Origin: Syntrophaceae bacterium UBA6255
Lineage (GTDB): Bacteria; Desulfobacterota; Syntrophia; Syntrophales; Smithellaceae
DNA length: 28,603 nt
Direction: 5' to 3'
Assembly (NCBI GenBank): GCA_002441205.1
Contig: DJVN01000052.1
Location: 1 to 28,603 of the forward strand
Shown piece after piece: positions 14,224 to 21,303 of this stretch (position 1 is its first letter; each line of letters starts with the position of its first letter). A program made the translations under genes and the position numbers. The notes beneath the pieces were generated by a model. That model was given only the letters and a program-made list of their open reading frames with translations, was not told the DNA's origin and searched no databases.

Positions 14224-15036
14224 ATGAAACAGAACTTTAAAATAATTCTGTTGTATCTGATTGTGGCAATCTTTTTAGGAGGCTGTAATATGCAAAACAG
14301 ATTTCTTTATTTCCCCGATCCGCAGTGGCCGACGGAGCGAATGCTGGAATATGAAAAGTTGAAACTATGGCAGGCAACGGCTGATGATTATCAGGGTTTG
14401 GTTTCAGCGGTTGATGAGCCGGCGCCCAATGGCACAATCGTTCTTTTTCACGGCAATGGCGGCACGGCGATTGACAGAGGATTTTATTTAAAACCCTTCA
14501 TGAATCTGGGTTTTCGTGTAATTTTAGCGGAGTATCCCAAATACGGCGGACGTCCCGGCAAGGTGGGAGAAAAACCTTTTGTTGCCGCCGGTCTAGAAAC
14601 AGTCCGTATCGCGTTTGAACAATATAAAGAGCCTATCTATCTGGTTGGCGAATCGCTGGGTTGCGGTGTTGTTGCTGCTATAGCCAAACAGACAAGCGTT
14701 CCCATTGCCGGTATAATACTCATTACACCATGGGACACGCTGGCGTCCGTTGCAAAATCTCTCTTTCCTTTTCTGCCCGTTAAACTCGTTTTAACCGATA
14801 AGTACGACAGCATTGAAAATCTTAAATCGTTTGAGAATAAAATTTCCATTGTTGGAGCTGAACAGGATGAAGTCCTTCCGTTTAAGCATGCTATAAATTT
14901 GTATAACGCTCTTCCTGAGGGCAGGAAAAAGATATGGATAATTAAAGGCGCTCATCATAACGACTGGCCGGTGTATACGGATGTTTCTTTATTCACAGAA
15001 ATAGTGGATTTTGTTAAAATTGATGTAGATCAATGA
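14224..15036 (+). CDS. Alpha/beta hydrolase, predicted lipoprotein (ABHD13/BEM46-like)
   Basis: A 270-residue serine hydrolase. Residues 1-20 form a hydrophobic signal ending in the lipobox 'LGGC' (Cys21), so the protein should be lipid-anchored on the outer face of the inner membrane or exported to the outer membrane. The hydrolase core has 'VLFHGNGG' (oxyanion region), the nucleophile elbow 'GESLG', a probable acid in 'GAEQDEV', and the catalytic His in 'GAHHND'. Substrate unknown. The ATG at 14224 has no visible ribosome binding site, whereas AGGAGG at 14278-14283 lies ideally before an in-frame ATG at 14290, which would give a cytoplasmic form. I prefer 14224 because family members carry an N-terminal membrane anchor. 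Confidence 0.78.
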   Translation: MKQNFKIILLYLIVAIFLGGCNMQNRFLYFPDPQWPTERMLEYEKLKLWQATADDYQGLVSAVDEPAPNGTIVLFHGNGGTAIDRGFYLKPFMNLGFRVILAEYPKYGGRPGKVGEKPFVAAGLETVRIAFEQYKEPIYLVGESLGCGVVAAIAKQTSVPIAGIILITPWDTLASVAKSLFPFLPVKLVLTDKYDSIENLKSFENKISIVGAEQDEVLPFKHAINLYNALPEGRKKIWIIKGAHHNDWPVYTDVSLFTEIVDFVKIDVDQ

Positions 15037-15092
15037 AGCAGGGCATTTTTTATTATATTATCTCCTGAGAAAAATTTAGCGGGGAGGATATC

Positions 15093-16094
15093 ATGAACAA
15101 GGAAAAGGACTTGAAAATCAATCGCAGATCTTTTTTAAAAGTAACAGCAGGTGCGGCGGTTTTATCAAGTGTTGGTTTCCCTCAAAAAGCCTTTGCCGGT
15201 ACGGAGAAACAAATATCCACGCTTATTGATTTGAGTCTCTGCGACGGCTGTGTGGATAGAAAAATTCCTGCCTGTGTCGCCGCCTGCAAAACCATCAATC
15301 AAGACAAGATTCCGCAGGTTATCGATCCGATTCCGGAGCCCTGGCCGAGAAAAACCATCGAGGATTGGTCGAAAAAGCGCGATGTGATAAACCGCCTGAC
15401 TCCTTATAATTTTATTTATGTCCATAAAGCGGAGATCACTGTGTCCGGTGAAAAGAAAAACATCTTTATACCCCGTCGCTGCATGCATTGTGACAATCCT
15501 GCCTGTGCCACGATTTGTCCGTTTTCCGCCAATCACAAAAACAAAAACGGTGCAGTAGTCATTGATCAGGAACTTTGTTTCGGTGGTGCAAAATGCCGGG
15601 ATGTCTGTCCGTGGGAAATTCCTCAACGGCAATCCGGCGTCGGCATTTATCTTAAGGTGCTGCCGGGGCTCATGGGCAACGGCGTTATGCATAAATGTGA
15701 TTTGTGCGTTGAACGTCTGGCAAATAATAAACTTCCCGGTTGTGTTGAGGCCTGTCCGCGTGAAGCGATGCTGATCGGGACGAGAAGCGCCATCGAAAAA
15801 GTAGCTGAATCGCGCGCCCGCCGCATGAACGGGTATATTTACGGTAAAACACAAAACGGCGGCACGTCCACGCTTTATGTTTCCCCTGTTCCTTTTGAGG
15901 AAATCGATAAAACCATGACCAAAAAACCGGGACAGCCGGATATGAAAATGGATGTTCCGCGGAGAATGGCAGGCACGGATCCCTTGGCAAAAGTTGTTCT
16001 AGCCTCTCCCGTGGTGGGGTTAGCTGCGGCAGGTGTTGCTTGGTTTGTTACCACGAGAGACAAATCGGGAAAGGAGAAACAGAACAATGGCTGA
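15093..16094 (+). CDS. Tat-exported 4[4Fe-4S] electron-transfer subunit (FdnH/HybA type)
   Basis: A 333-residue iron-sulfur protein with a Tat signal (R11-R12-S-F-L-K) and cleavage probably near 'AFAG'. Four cluster motifs are seen: C50/C53/C61/C65; 'CMHCDNPACATICP'; 'CFGGAKCRDVCP'; and 'CDLCVERL...GCVEACP'. A hydrophobic helix near residues 302-323 anchors the C terminus in the membrane. This is the arrangement of the beta subunit of periplasmic formate dehydrogenase-N and of hydrogenase-2 HybA, which pass electrons from a periplasmic catalytic subunit to a membrane cytochrome b. Site GGGGAGG precedes ATG 15093. The next gene, a cytochrome b, overlaps it by 8 bases. No catalytic subunit (molybdopterin or NiFe) is adjacent, so its partner is unknown. 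Confidence 0.87.
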   Translation: MNKEKDLKINRRSFLKVTAGAAVLSSVGFPQKAFAGTEKQISTLIDLSLCDGCVDRKIPACVAACKTINQDKIPQVIDPIPEPWPRKTIEDWSKKRDVINRLTPYNFIYVHKAEITVSGEKKNIFIPRRCMHCDNPACATICPFSANHKNKNGAVVIDQELCFGGAKCRDVCPWEIPQRQSGVGIYLKVLPGLMGNGVMHKCDLCVERLANNKLPGCVEACPREAMLIGTRSAIEKVAESRARRMNGYIYGKTQNGGTSTLYVSPVPFEEIDKTMTKKPGQPDMKMDVPRRMAGTDPLAKVVLASPVVGLAAAGVAWFVTTRDKSGKEKQNNG

Positions 16095-16890
16095 AGAAAT
16101 ATTGACTGAAAAAAATCTTGTCGTTCGTCACAGCATCCTGGAATTAATCGAACACTGGGCCATTGCAGTTTCCGGCCTCATCTTGCTCTGAACAGGAATA
16201 TTTGAGCTTCCCGTGGGGAAGCGTTATTATATTGTCAGTGTTCCGGGGTTTGGCTGGACGGCCGATTTTATAACCTCTCTGTATCTTCATTACGCGGCAG
16301 CATTCGTTTTCACAGCCACGGCGTTGTTTCATGTGTTCTATCATGGTCTGCGTGGCGAGAAAGGATTACTTCCCCAAAAAGGAGATTTCTCCGAATCAAT
16401 TACGGTGATCAAAAGTTTGTTTGGTTTTGGAGAAGAACCGCCCATGCATAAATACCTGCCGGAACAACGTCTGGCTTATGTGGGCATGGCTTTTATAATT
16501 TTTATGTTAATAGTTTCCGGATTGGTGAAAACGTACAAAAATATCTATGCGCCGGATATGTCGCTTACAGTCGTCCTCTGGGCTACATGGATTCACAATA
16601 TCTTTTTCATTTTATTTTTTCTGGCCTTTCTGGCACATATGGCGGCCATTGCTTTGAAGCCGAACTGGCCGATGGTACGCGGCATTTTCACGGGTAAAGT
16701 ACGTTTGGATTACGCGCGTCATCGGCATCCTCTCTGGCTTGCGGACATTGAACCGCTTGAGAAAACTCCGGTGGAAGTTATTGAAGAAAAGCAACCAGTG
16801 CCCGTTTCGGAAAAAGAACCTGCGATGGAAGATACGGAAGAAGATGATTTGCCGCCGGAACAGTCCAACCCTGAGGAAAACAAAGAATAG
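16087..16890 (+). CDS. Membrane cytochrome b subunit with an in-frame TGA (possible selenoprotein or interrupted gene)
   Basis: A 267-codon frame for a formate dehydrogenase gamma/NiFe-hydrogenase-type cytochrome b. ATG 16087 has AAGGAG at 16071-16076 and overlaps the upstream gene, so this start is well supported. The frame reads through 34 codons, meets TGA at 16189-16191 (codon 35) in the first membrane helix ('HWAIAVSGLILL' - TGA - 'TGIFELPVGKRYY'), then stays open to TAA 16890. Further helices contain the likely haem histidines ('LHYAAAFVF', 'LFHVFYH', 'WIHNIFF', 'FLAHMAA'). The C terminus is a charged, Glu/Pro-rich cytoplasmic tail. Options: selenocysteine (a SECIS-like hairpin follows), a TGG-to-TGA sequencing error or mutation, or a true pseudogene. 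A start at 16213 would lose the first helix and looks wrong. Confidence 0.8.
16206..16222 (+). promoter_or_regulatory. SECIS-like hairpin downstream of the in-frame TGA
   Basis: GCTTCCC (16206-16212) and GGGAAGC (16216-16222) form a perfect 7-bp stem with a GTG loop whose first base is G at 16213, 22 bases after the TGA. AATAT (16198-16202) and ATATT near 16230-16234 can close an outer helix. Bacterial SECIS elements are stem-loops just after the UGA with a G early in a small loop, so geometry fits; the three-base loop is at the small end. Confidence 0.42.
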
Positions 16891-16953
16891 ATTGTGAATT
16901 AGACGATTGTGACAGTCAGAATTGAGCACGAATTCCTGCTATTTAAGATAAGT

Positions 16954-18798
16954 CTATCCCCGTCTTTCCATGCCCTTCCAAAACTTATTTTCAATCTCTC
17001 TCTTCAGGAGTTTTCCATCGATATGTCTCGGGAGTTCCGCTGAAATCTCGATAATTTTGGGGATCTTGAATCCGCGCAGACCATTCTTTTTGCAGTGCTC
17101 CAATATATCCTCTTTGGTGACTTTTGAGTTCTTCTTCGGCTGCACAATGGCGGCGACGCACTCGCCCAAATCGTTATCCGGCGCCCTGACCACCGCGACG
17201 TCTGCGATCTCTTGGTGATTATTGATGACCCTTTCAATCTCATTAGGATAGATGTTCACGCCGCCGCAGATGATCATCTCTTTAACTCTTCCCGTCAAAT
17301 AAACATAACCATCTTCATCCATATATCCGATCAGGCCGTCATCAAACCATCGCACTCCGTCAACAAATTCAAAAACGCTTTGTGTTTTTTCAGGCGCTCC
17401 CGAATATTTTAAGCTTTCCGTCATCACAGTTCGGTCAAATATATGGCCTTGTTCATTCGGCGCGCACCATCGGGCCTCTTCTTTGTTGTAAATGCCAAGG
17501 TGGCCGCCGCGAGCCTTTCCGACACTTGCCAGTGTTTTAGGATCTTTTTCATAATCTTCAGGCAGGAGAACGGTGACAACCGCCGTTTCGGATGAGCCGT
17601 AGAATTCAGATAATATATTATTTTTGCAGCCTCTTTCTTTAAAAAAGCTGTTTGCGGCTTCTTTCAGTTCCGGAGATGCCGGCGCGGAACCGCATATTAG
17701 AGCTTTCATCGAACTCAAATTGTACTTACGTTTCACGGTATCAGGAAGATGCAATAGTCTCTCAATAATTGTCGGCACAACGAATATCCAGCTGATTCTT
17801 TCTTTTTCTATCAGCTTCAAGAATTCCTCGTCGTTGAAGTTTCTCATAGCGATCCCGGTGGCTCCGAAAAAAACCAGTGGAATCCATCCGATGATCGATG
17901 CAGCGTGATATACCGGGCTTGGCATTAAAAGCCTGATATTCGCCGATTCCTTATCCTTTATCTTATGAGCGCCAAGCCAATAGACAAAACTGAACTGCTT
18001 CGTTAAAAGCATCACATATTCTTTCAAGGATACGCCCGGCTTTTCCGATGTGCTGCTGACCAGGTATCCGAATCCGTCAAAATAATTAACATTCTTGGGC
18101 ATGCCGGTGGTGCCGCCGCTGAAGGGATTGAGTGCGAAGGTAATGCTGACCTTCGGCATGGAACTCGGAGATTTGGACAATAAATCCTCATACAATACAA
18201 CGCCATTTCGGGGAGTTTTTCCAACCATGACATAATGTTTGACCGTCTCCAGTTTATTTTTAATGGCGAAAACATCATCATAGAATTCTTCATCGAAGAT
18301 CAGAACTTTCGGCGCTGTTCTTCTGATCGCGCCCGCGAGTTCATCTCCCGTCAAATGCCAGTTCAAAAAAGGCATGGGGCATCCGATGAGCGATCCCGCG
18401 AAAAGCGCTTCAAAGAATTCATTGCCGTTATAAAGAAGTTCGGCAAATCTGTCCTTCGGTTGCAAGTCGAGCGCCTGTAATCCATTCGCGAGTCGGAGGA
18501 CCCTGTCCGTCAGCTCATTGTACGTGATTCTCTTTTCTCCGGTAATGATTGCTTCTCTATCGCCGAACGTTTCCCACATCGAGGCAAAAACATTGGCCAT
18601 AAGATCATCCAGTTTAAAGGTCAGGACGTTCTTTATACTTTTAACAAAACCGGTTTTTTTTACCGTTTTAAAAAAAATCTTTAGGATATTCAATAAACCC
18701 AATTGTTTAATGGCGACCAGGACAATTCCTCTGGCCTCTTTCATGAATATCAGGCGAGGTAACGTTGATAGAATTGAAAAAAAACTTTTTTCTTTCAT
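16954..18798 (-). CDS. AMP-forming acyl-CoA synthetase/ligase
   Basis: A 614-residue class I adenylate-forming enzyme. After an N-terminal extension of about 65 residues rich in Lys and hydrophobics (possible membrane association), the core carries the ATP-binding P-loop 'SGGTTGMPKN' (227-236), 'EFYGSSETA', the hinge region 'GYMDEDGYVYLTGRVKEMI' and 'GGVNIYPNEIE', and the catalytic Lys region 'HIDGKLLKREIE' near the C terminus. It activates a carboxylic acid to acyl-AMP and then acyl-CoA; a fatty or aromatic acid is likely, but chain length cannot be read from sequence. It is a single minus-strand gene convergent with the cytochrome b gene. A promoter (18869-18897) and a palindromic operator (18844-18860) sit just upstream, suggesting substrate-responsive repression. 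Confidence 0.9.
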   Translation of the reverse strand: MKEKSFFSILSTLPRLIFMKEARGIVLVAIKQLGLLNILKIFFKTVKKTGFVKSIKNVLTFKLDDLMANVFASMWETFGDREAIITGEKRITYNELTDRVLRLANGLQALDLQPKDRFAELLYNGNEFFEALFAGSLIGCPMPFLNWHLTGDELAGAIRRTAPKVLIFDEEFYDDVFAIKNKLETVKHYVMVGKTPRNGVVLYEDLLSKSPSSMPKVSITFALNPFSGGTTGMPKNVNYFDGFGYLVSSTSEKPGVSLKEYVMLLTKQFSFVYWLGAHKIKDKESANIRLLMPSPVYHAASIIGWIPLVFFGATGIAMRNFNDEEFLKLIEKERISWIFVVPTIIERLLHLPDTVKRKYNLSSMKALICGSAPASPELKEAANSFFKERGCKNNILSEFYGSSETAVVTVLLPEDYEKDPKTLASVGKARGGHLGIYNKEEARWCAPNEQGHIFDRTVMTESLKYSGAPEKTQSVFEFVDGVRWFDDGLIGYMDEDGYVYLTGRVKEMIICGGVNIYPNEIERVINNHQEIADVAVVRAPDNDLGECVAAIVQPKKNSKVTKEDILEHCKKNGLRGFKIPKIIEISAELPRHIDGKLLKREIENKFWKGMERRG

Positions 18799-18843
18799 AA
18801 AATAAAAATCGCCTGCAAATTGGAGAAATGTTAATTTACTACT

Positions 18844-18860
18844 TTAAGACCTTGTCTTAA
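18844..18860. promoter_or_regulatory. 17-bp palindromic operator upstream of acyl-CoA synthetase
   Basis: TTAAGAC (18844-18850) and GTCTTAA (18854-18860) are perfect inverted arms around CTT. On the minus strand the site lies just after the -10 element, over the expected transcription start, an ideal place for a repressor. Size and symmetry suit a TetR-family dimer, which often control acyl-CoA genes; no such regulator gene is in the window. Confidence 0.5.
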
Positions 18861-18868
18861 TTAAATTG

Positions 18869-18897
18869 GATATAGAAAAAACATCATTGTATGTCAA
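18869..18897 (-). promoter_or_regulatory. Sigma70-type promoter of acyl-CoA synthetase
   Basis: On the minus strand, TTGACA (complement of 18892-18897), a 17-base spacer, and TATATC (complement of 18869-18874, four of six matches). Transcription would start near 18862, at the edge of the palindrome, leaving a leader of about 65 bases. Confidence 0.55.
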
Positions 18898-18929
18898 CGA
18901 TAAACTACATTCCTGTCTGATTTCATTGT

Positions 18930-18956
18930 TTGACAAAGAATTAAACTTGATATACC
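18930..18956 (+). promoter_or_regulatory. Candidate promoter of the B12 cluster
   Basis: TTGACA (18930-18935) is followed after 15 bases by TATACC (18951-18956), preceded by TGA, giving an extended -10 (TGnTATA). The spacer is short, but the site lies right before the first riboswitch, where the promoter must be. Confidence 0.42.
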
Positions 18957-18965
18957 TACTTCATC

Positions 18966-19124
18966 ATTAGGTTGTCCGTAAGGACTGTAAGGGAAGACGG
19001 TGAAAATCCGTCGTGGACCCGCCGCTGTAACCGGGGACAAAAGTCGCAATAGGCCACTGTTTGGTAAAGATGGGAAGGCGCGGCAAATTGGTTGATCCGG
19101 AAGCCAGAAAACCTGCCTACATAA
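18966..19124 (+). promoter_or_regulatory. Cobalamin (AdoCbl) riboswitch 1, upstream of btuCD
   Basis: The conserved cobalamin aptamer blocks appear in order: GGGAA then GGTGAAAATCC around 18991-19009, the B12-box region 'GACCCGCCGCTGTAA' at about 19015-19030, 'CCACTGTTTGG' at about 19056-19066, GGGAAGG at about 19072-19078, and the closing 'AAGCCAGAAAACCTGCC' at about 19101-19117. It is the leader of btuC. A perfect 12-bp terminator lies 70 bases downstream, so control is most likely by transcription termination when adenosylcobalamin or a similar corrinoid binds. Exact ends are approximate. Confidence 0.92.
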
Positions 19125-19193
19125 TGATGTCGATGGCAACTATCGAGGGCATAGTCAAGACATCGTTTTATGCTATTGAGGATGGAATACGGC

Positions 19194-19230
19194 ATCCCCG
19201 GACTTCTCAAGTCCGGGGATTTTGCATTTT
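19194..19230 (+). terminator. Riboswitch-controlled intrinsic terminator
   Basis: ATCCCCGGACTT (19194-19205) pairs perfectly with AAGTCCGGGGAT (19209-19220) across a CTC loop, followed by TTTTGCATTTT. It stands between the aptamer and the btuC ribosome binding site (19238-19246), the classic place for the expression platform. Confidence 0.85.
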
Positions 19231-19246
19231 AAACAAAGGGAGAAGG

Positions 19247-20275
19247 ATGTCTAGTTACCGCCGTGTTACTTTATCACGGGTGCTGAAAATCAGTTCCCTG
19301 ATGATTTTATTTTTAATAGTGCTTTGCGTTATTTGTCTTTCCGTTGGCAGCGTCTCGATTAGTCCGGAGAAAGTTTTTCACTTCCTTTCTGGCGCTCTTA
19401 CAGGAAAATTCACCGTCTCCTCAGAGGAAGAACTGATTTTATTTTCCGTGCGCCTGCCACGGATAATTTTTGCGGGAATTATAGGCGCGGCGCTTTCGCT
19501 GGGAGGCGTTATCTTTCAGGCGATTTTGCGCAATCCTCTGGCCGATCCTTATATTCTGGGAATATCCGGCGGATCGGCGCTCGGAGCGATTATCGGAATT
19601 GTCATCGGCGCCGGATCGTTTTATCTGGGCATTCCGCTGCTTGCTTTTATGGGAGCGCTGGCCACTGTTTTTCTGGTGTTCGTCATGGCCGGAGGCAACC
19701 GGGGTCCTCTTATGGATAACTCGCTTTTGCTTTCCGGTGTCGTGATCAATGCTTTTTTCTCTGCCGCCATCCTCTTTTTTCTTTCGATTGTGAACAGCAT
19801 GGAATTGCACAGTATCACGTTTTGGCTGATGGGCGATCTTTCAAACGCGTCAATCAGGGAAATTGTTATAGTGGGCGTCTGCCTGCTTTTGGGTTTTATC
19901 CTGCTATACGCGCAGGCTCGTAAACTTAACCTGATTGTACAGGGCGAGAATACGGCCCAGCACCTGGGTGTCAATGTGGAGAAAACAAAACAATGGCTCA
20001 TGATTGTAACTTCACTGATTATTTCTGTGGCGGTTTCTCTGGCCGGAATAATCGGCTTTGTGGGTATTATGGTGCCTCATTTGATGCGTCTTGTTTTCGG
20101 ATCCGATCACCGTCTGATTCTGCCTGTTTCCGCCTTGTTCGGAGCGTCATTTTTAATTGTTGCGGATACGATAGCGAGGCTTGTCTTTGCCCCGGCTGAA
20201 TTGCCGGTTGGAGTTGTCACAGCGCTTTGCGGCGCGCCTTATTTTATTTTCCTTTTGAAAAGAAAGGTGTGGTGA
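19247..20275 (+). CDS. btuC: Corrinoid (vitamin B12) ABC transporter permease
   Basis: A 342-residue FecCD-family inner-membrane permease with about ten hydrophobic helices. Family motifs include 'GAALSLGGVIFQAILRNPLA' followed by 'DPYILGISGGSALGA', and 'GFVGIMVPHLMRLVFGSDHR', the coupling loop that meets the ATPase. I chose ATG 19247, preceded by GGGAGAAGG, over a longer frame beginning inside the riboswitch at 19061. The family also moves iron siderophores and haem; the assignment to corrinoids rests on the two cobalamin riboswitches and the btuB/btuF/cob neighbours. The gene ends two bases before btuD. Confidence 0.9.
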   Translation: MSSYRRVTLSRVLKISSLMILFLIVLCVICLSVGSVSISPEKVFHFLSGALTGKFTVSSEEELILFSVRLPRIIFAGIIGAALSLGGVIFQAILRNPLADPYILGISGGSALGAIIGIVIGAGSFYLGIPLLAFMGALATVFLVFVMAGGNRGPLMDNSLLLSGVVINAFFSAAILFFLSIVNSMELHSITFWLMGDLSNASIREIVIVGVCLLLGFILLYAQARKLNLIVQGENTAQHLGVNVEKTKQWLMIVTSLIISVAVSLAGIIGFVGIMVPHLMRLVFGSDHRLILPVSALFGASFLIVADTIARLVFAPAELPVGVVTALCGAPYFIFLLKRKVW

Positions 20276-20277
20276 CC

Positions 20278-21057
20278 ATGTCCATCATCAATGCCGGAAA
20301 TATAACATTCAGTTATGACGCGAAGCCGGTCATGGAGAGCGTTACCTTTGCCATTGATGAAGGGCAGATCGTCGCTGTTATCGGGCCGAACGGTTCCGGT
20401 AAAACAACTCTTTTAAAAATTATTAACGGCACGCTTTTCCCTGATGACGGACAAATGATTGTTGATGGCAAAGAAACAGGCAGATGGTCGCGAAAAGAAA
20501 TTGCGCGAAAAGTTGCCATCGTGCCGCAGGAGACTGCTGTAACTTTTCCATTTTACGCTGAAGAAATCGTGCTGATGGGAAGATTCCCGCATTTAAGCAA
20601 TTACCGTTTTGAAGATAAAAAAGATTACCAGATAGTCCACGAAGCGATGGAAAAAACAGATACGCTTCACTTTGCCTCCCGGCGTTTTGATGAGCTGAGC
20701 GCTGGAGAGCGCCAGCGCGTCTTAATCGCCCGCGCCCTGGCCCAGGAATCGAAAGTTTTATTGCTTGATGAAAGCACGGTTTTTCTGGATTTGAAACATC
20801 AGGCTCAGTTCTTATCCCTGTTGAGGCTATTAAACACATCGCAAAAACTCACCGTGATTTTTGTCACGCACGACATCAATCTGGCCGCGCAAAACGCTCA
20901 TAGGATAATTTTGCTTGATTCCGGAAAAATTTATGCTATAGGAGTTCCCGCGGAAGTCGTTACCGCGGCAAATATAAAAGAGGTGTATGACGTCAACATT
21001 TTAGTTGATCAACATCCGCATGACGGATCGCCTCGAGCGACATTATTGACAACGTAG
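20278..21057 (+). CDS. btuD: Corrinoid ABC transporter ATP-binding protein
   Basis: A 260-residue ABC ATPase of the FepC/BtuD type. Walker A 'GPNGSGKTT' is at 36-44, the Q-loop near 'VPQETAV', the signature 'LSAGE' at 140-144, Walker B 'VLLLDEST', and the switch His in 'VTHDINLAA'. It drives BtuC-mediated import from the periplasm. I chose ATG 20278, with AAGGTG upstream and two bases after the btuC stop, over a longer in-frame start at 20227 within btuC. The last ~30 residues ('DVNILVDQHPHDG...') are the usual regulatory tail. A second riboswitch begins about 30 bases after the stop. Confidence 0.9.
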   Translation: MSIINAGNITFSYDAKPVMESVTFAIDEGQIVAVIGPNGSGKTTLLKIINGTLFPDDGQMIVDGKETGRWSRKEIARKVAIVPQETAVTFPFYAEEIVLMGRFPHLSNYRFEDKKDYQIVHEAMEKTDTLHFASRRFDELSAGERQRVLIARALAQESKVLLLDESTVFLDLKHQAQFLSLLRLLNTSQKLTVIFVTHDINLAAQNAHRIILLDSGKIYAIGVPAEVVTAANIKEVYDVNILVDQHPHDGSPRATLLTT

Positions 21058-21087
21058 CAGCAATTCGTTTTCCAATGGTAGCCGGCC

Positions 21088-21256
21088 ATGGTTACCTGAA
21101 GAAAAAGAGTTGGTATCAGACTGCCAAAATAAAGGAAGCCGGTTGAAGTCCGGCGCTGCCCCGCAACTGTAAGCGGAACGAAATCCACGTTATTCCACTG
21201 ACGCTCAAGTGTTGGGAAGGAGTGGAAAGTAGGTTGCCGCAAGCCAGGAAACTTTA
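21088..21256 (+). promoter_or_regulatory. Cobalamin riboswitch 2, upstream of btuB
   Basis: Conserved blocks: GGAAGCCGGTTGAAGTCCGG at about 21134-21153, then 'CTGCCCCGCAACTGTAA' at about 21156-21172, 'TCCACTGACGC' at about 21195-21205, GGGAAGG at about 21214-21220, and 'AAGCCAGGAAAC' at 21241-21252. It lies between btuD and btuB. No hairpin with a T-tract separates it from btuB, so control is more likely at translation initiation. I see no convincing promoter of its own: TTGACA at 21046-21051 lacks a good -10. Confidence 0.92.
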
Positions 21257-21290
21257 TGGTGAGTCGAACTTACTTTGATCCCGAGGGGGA

Positions 21291-21303
21291 AAGGAGAAGC
21301 TCC
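21291..21303 (+). promoter_or_regulatory. btuB ribosome binding site within a small hairpin
   Basis: The Shine-Dalgarno AAGGAG (21291-21296) is 7 bases before ATG 21304. GGAG (21293-21296) can pair with CTCC (21300-21303) across an AAG loop, which would hide the site. This is a plausible part of the expression platform of riboswitch 2, though a 4-bp stem alone is weak. Confidence 0.35.

Noticed and set aside
16213..16890. Independent GTG start for the cytochrome b after the in-frame TGA
   Set aside because: The GTG is in the loop of a perfect hairpin, has no Shine-Dalgarno, and would remove the first membrane helix, while ATG 16087 is well supported.
19061..19246. Upstream extension of the btuC frame
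   Set aside because: It lies in the riboswitch and terminator; the residues do not resemble a permease and a strong ribosome binding site precedes ATG 19247.
21046..21076. TTGACA at the end of btuD as a promoter for btuB
   Set aside because: The only -10 candidate (TCCAAT) is 19 bases away and weak; the -35 lies in coding sequence.
21256..21303. Upstream extension of the btuB frame
   Set aside because: It falls at the end of the aptamer and would bury the signal peptide; ATG 21304 has AAGGAG and begins a clean signal sequence.
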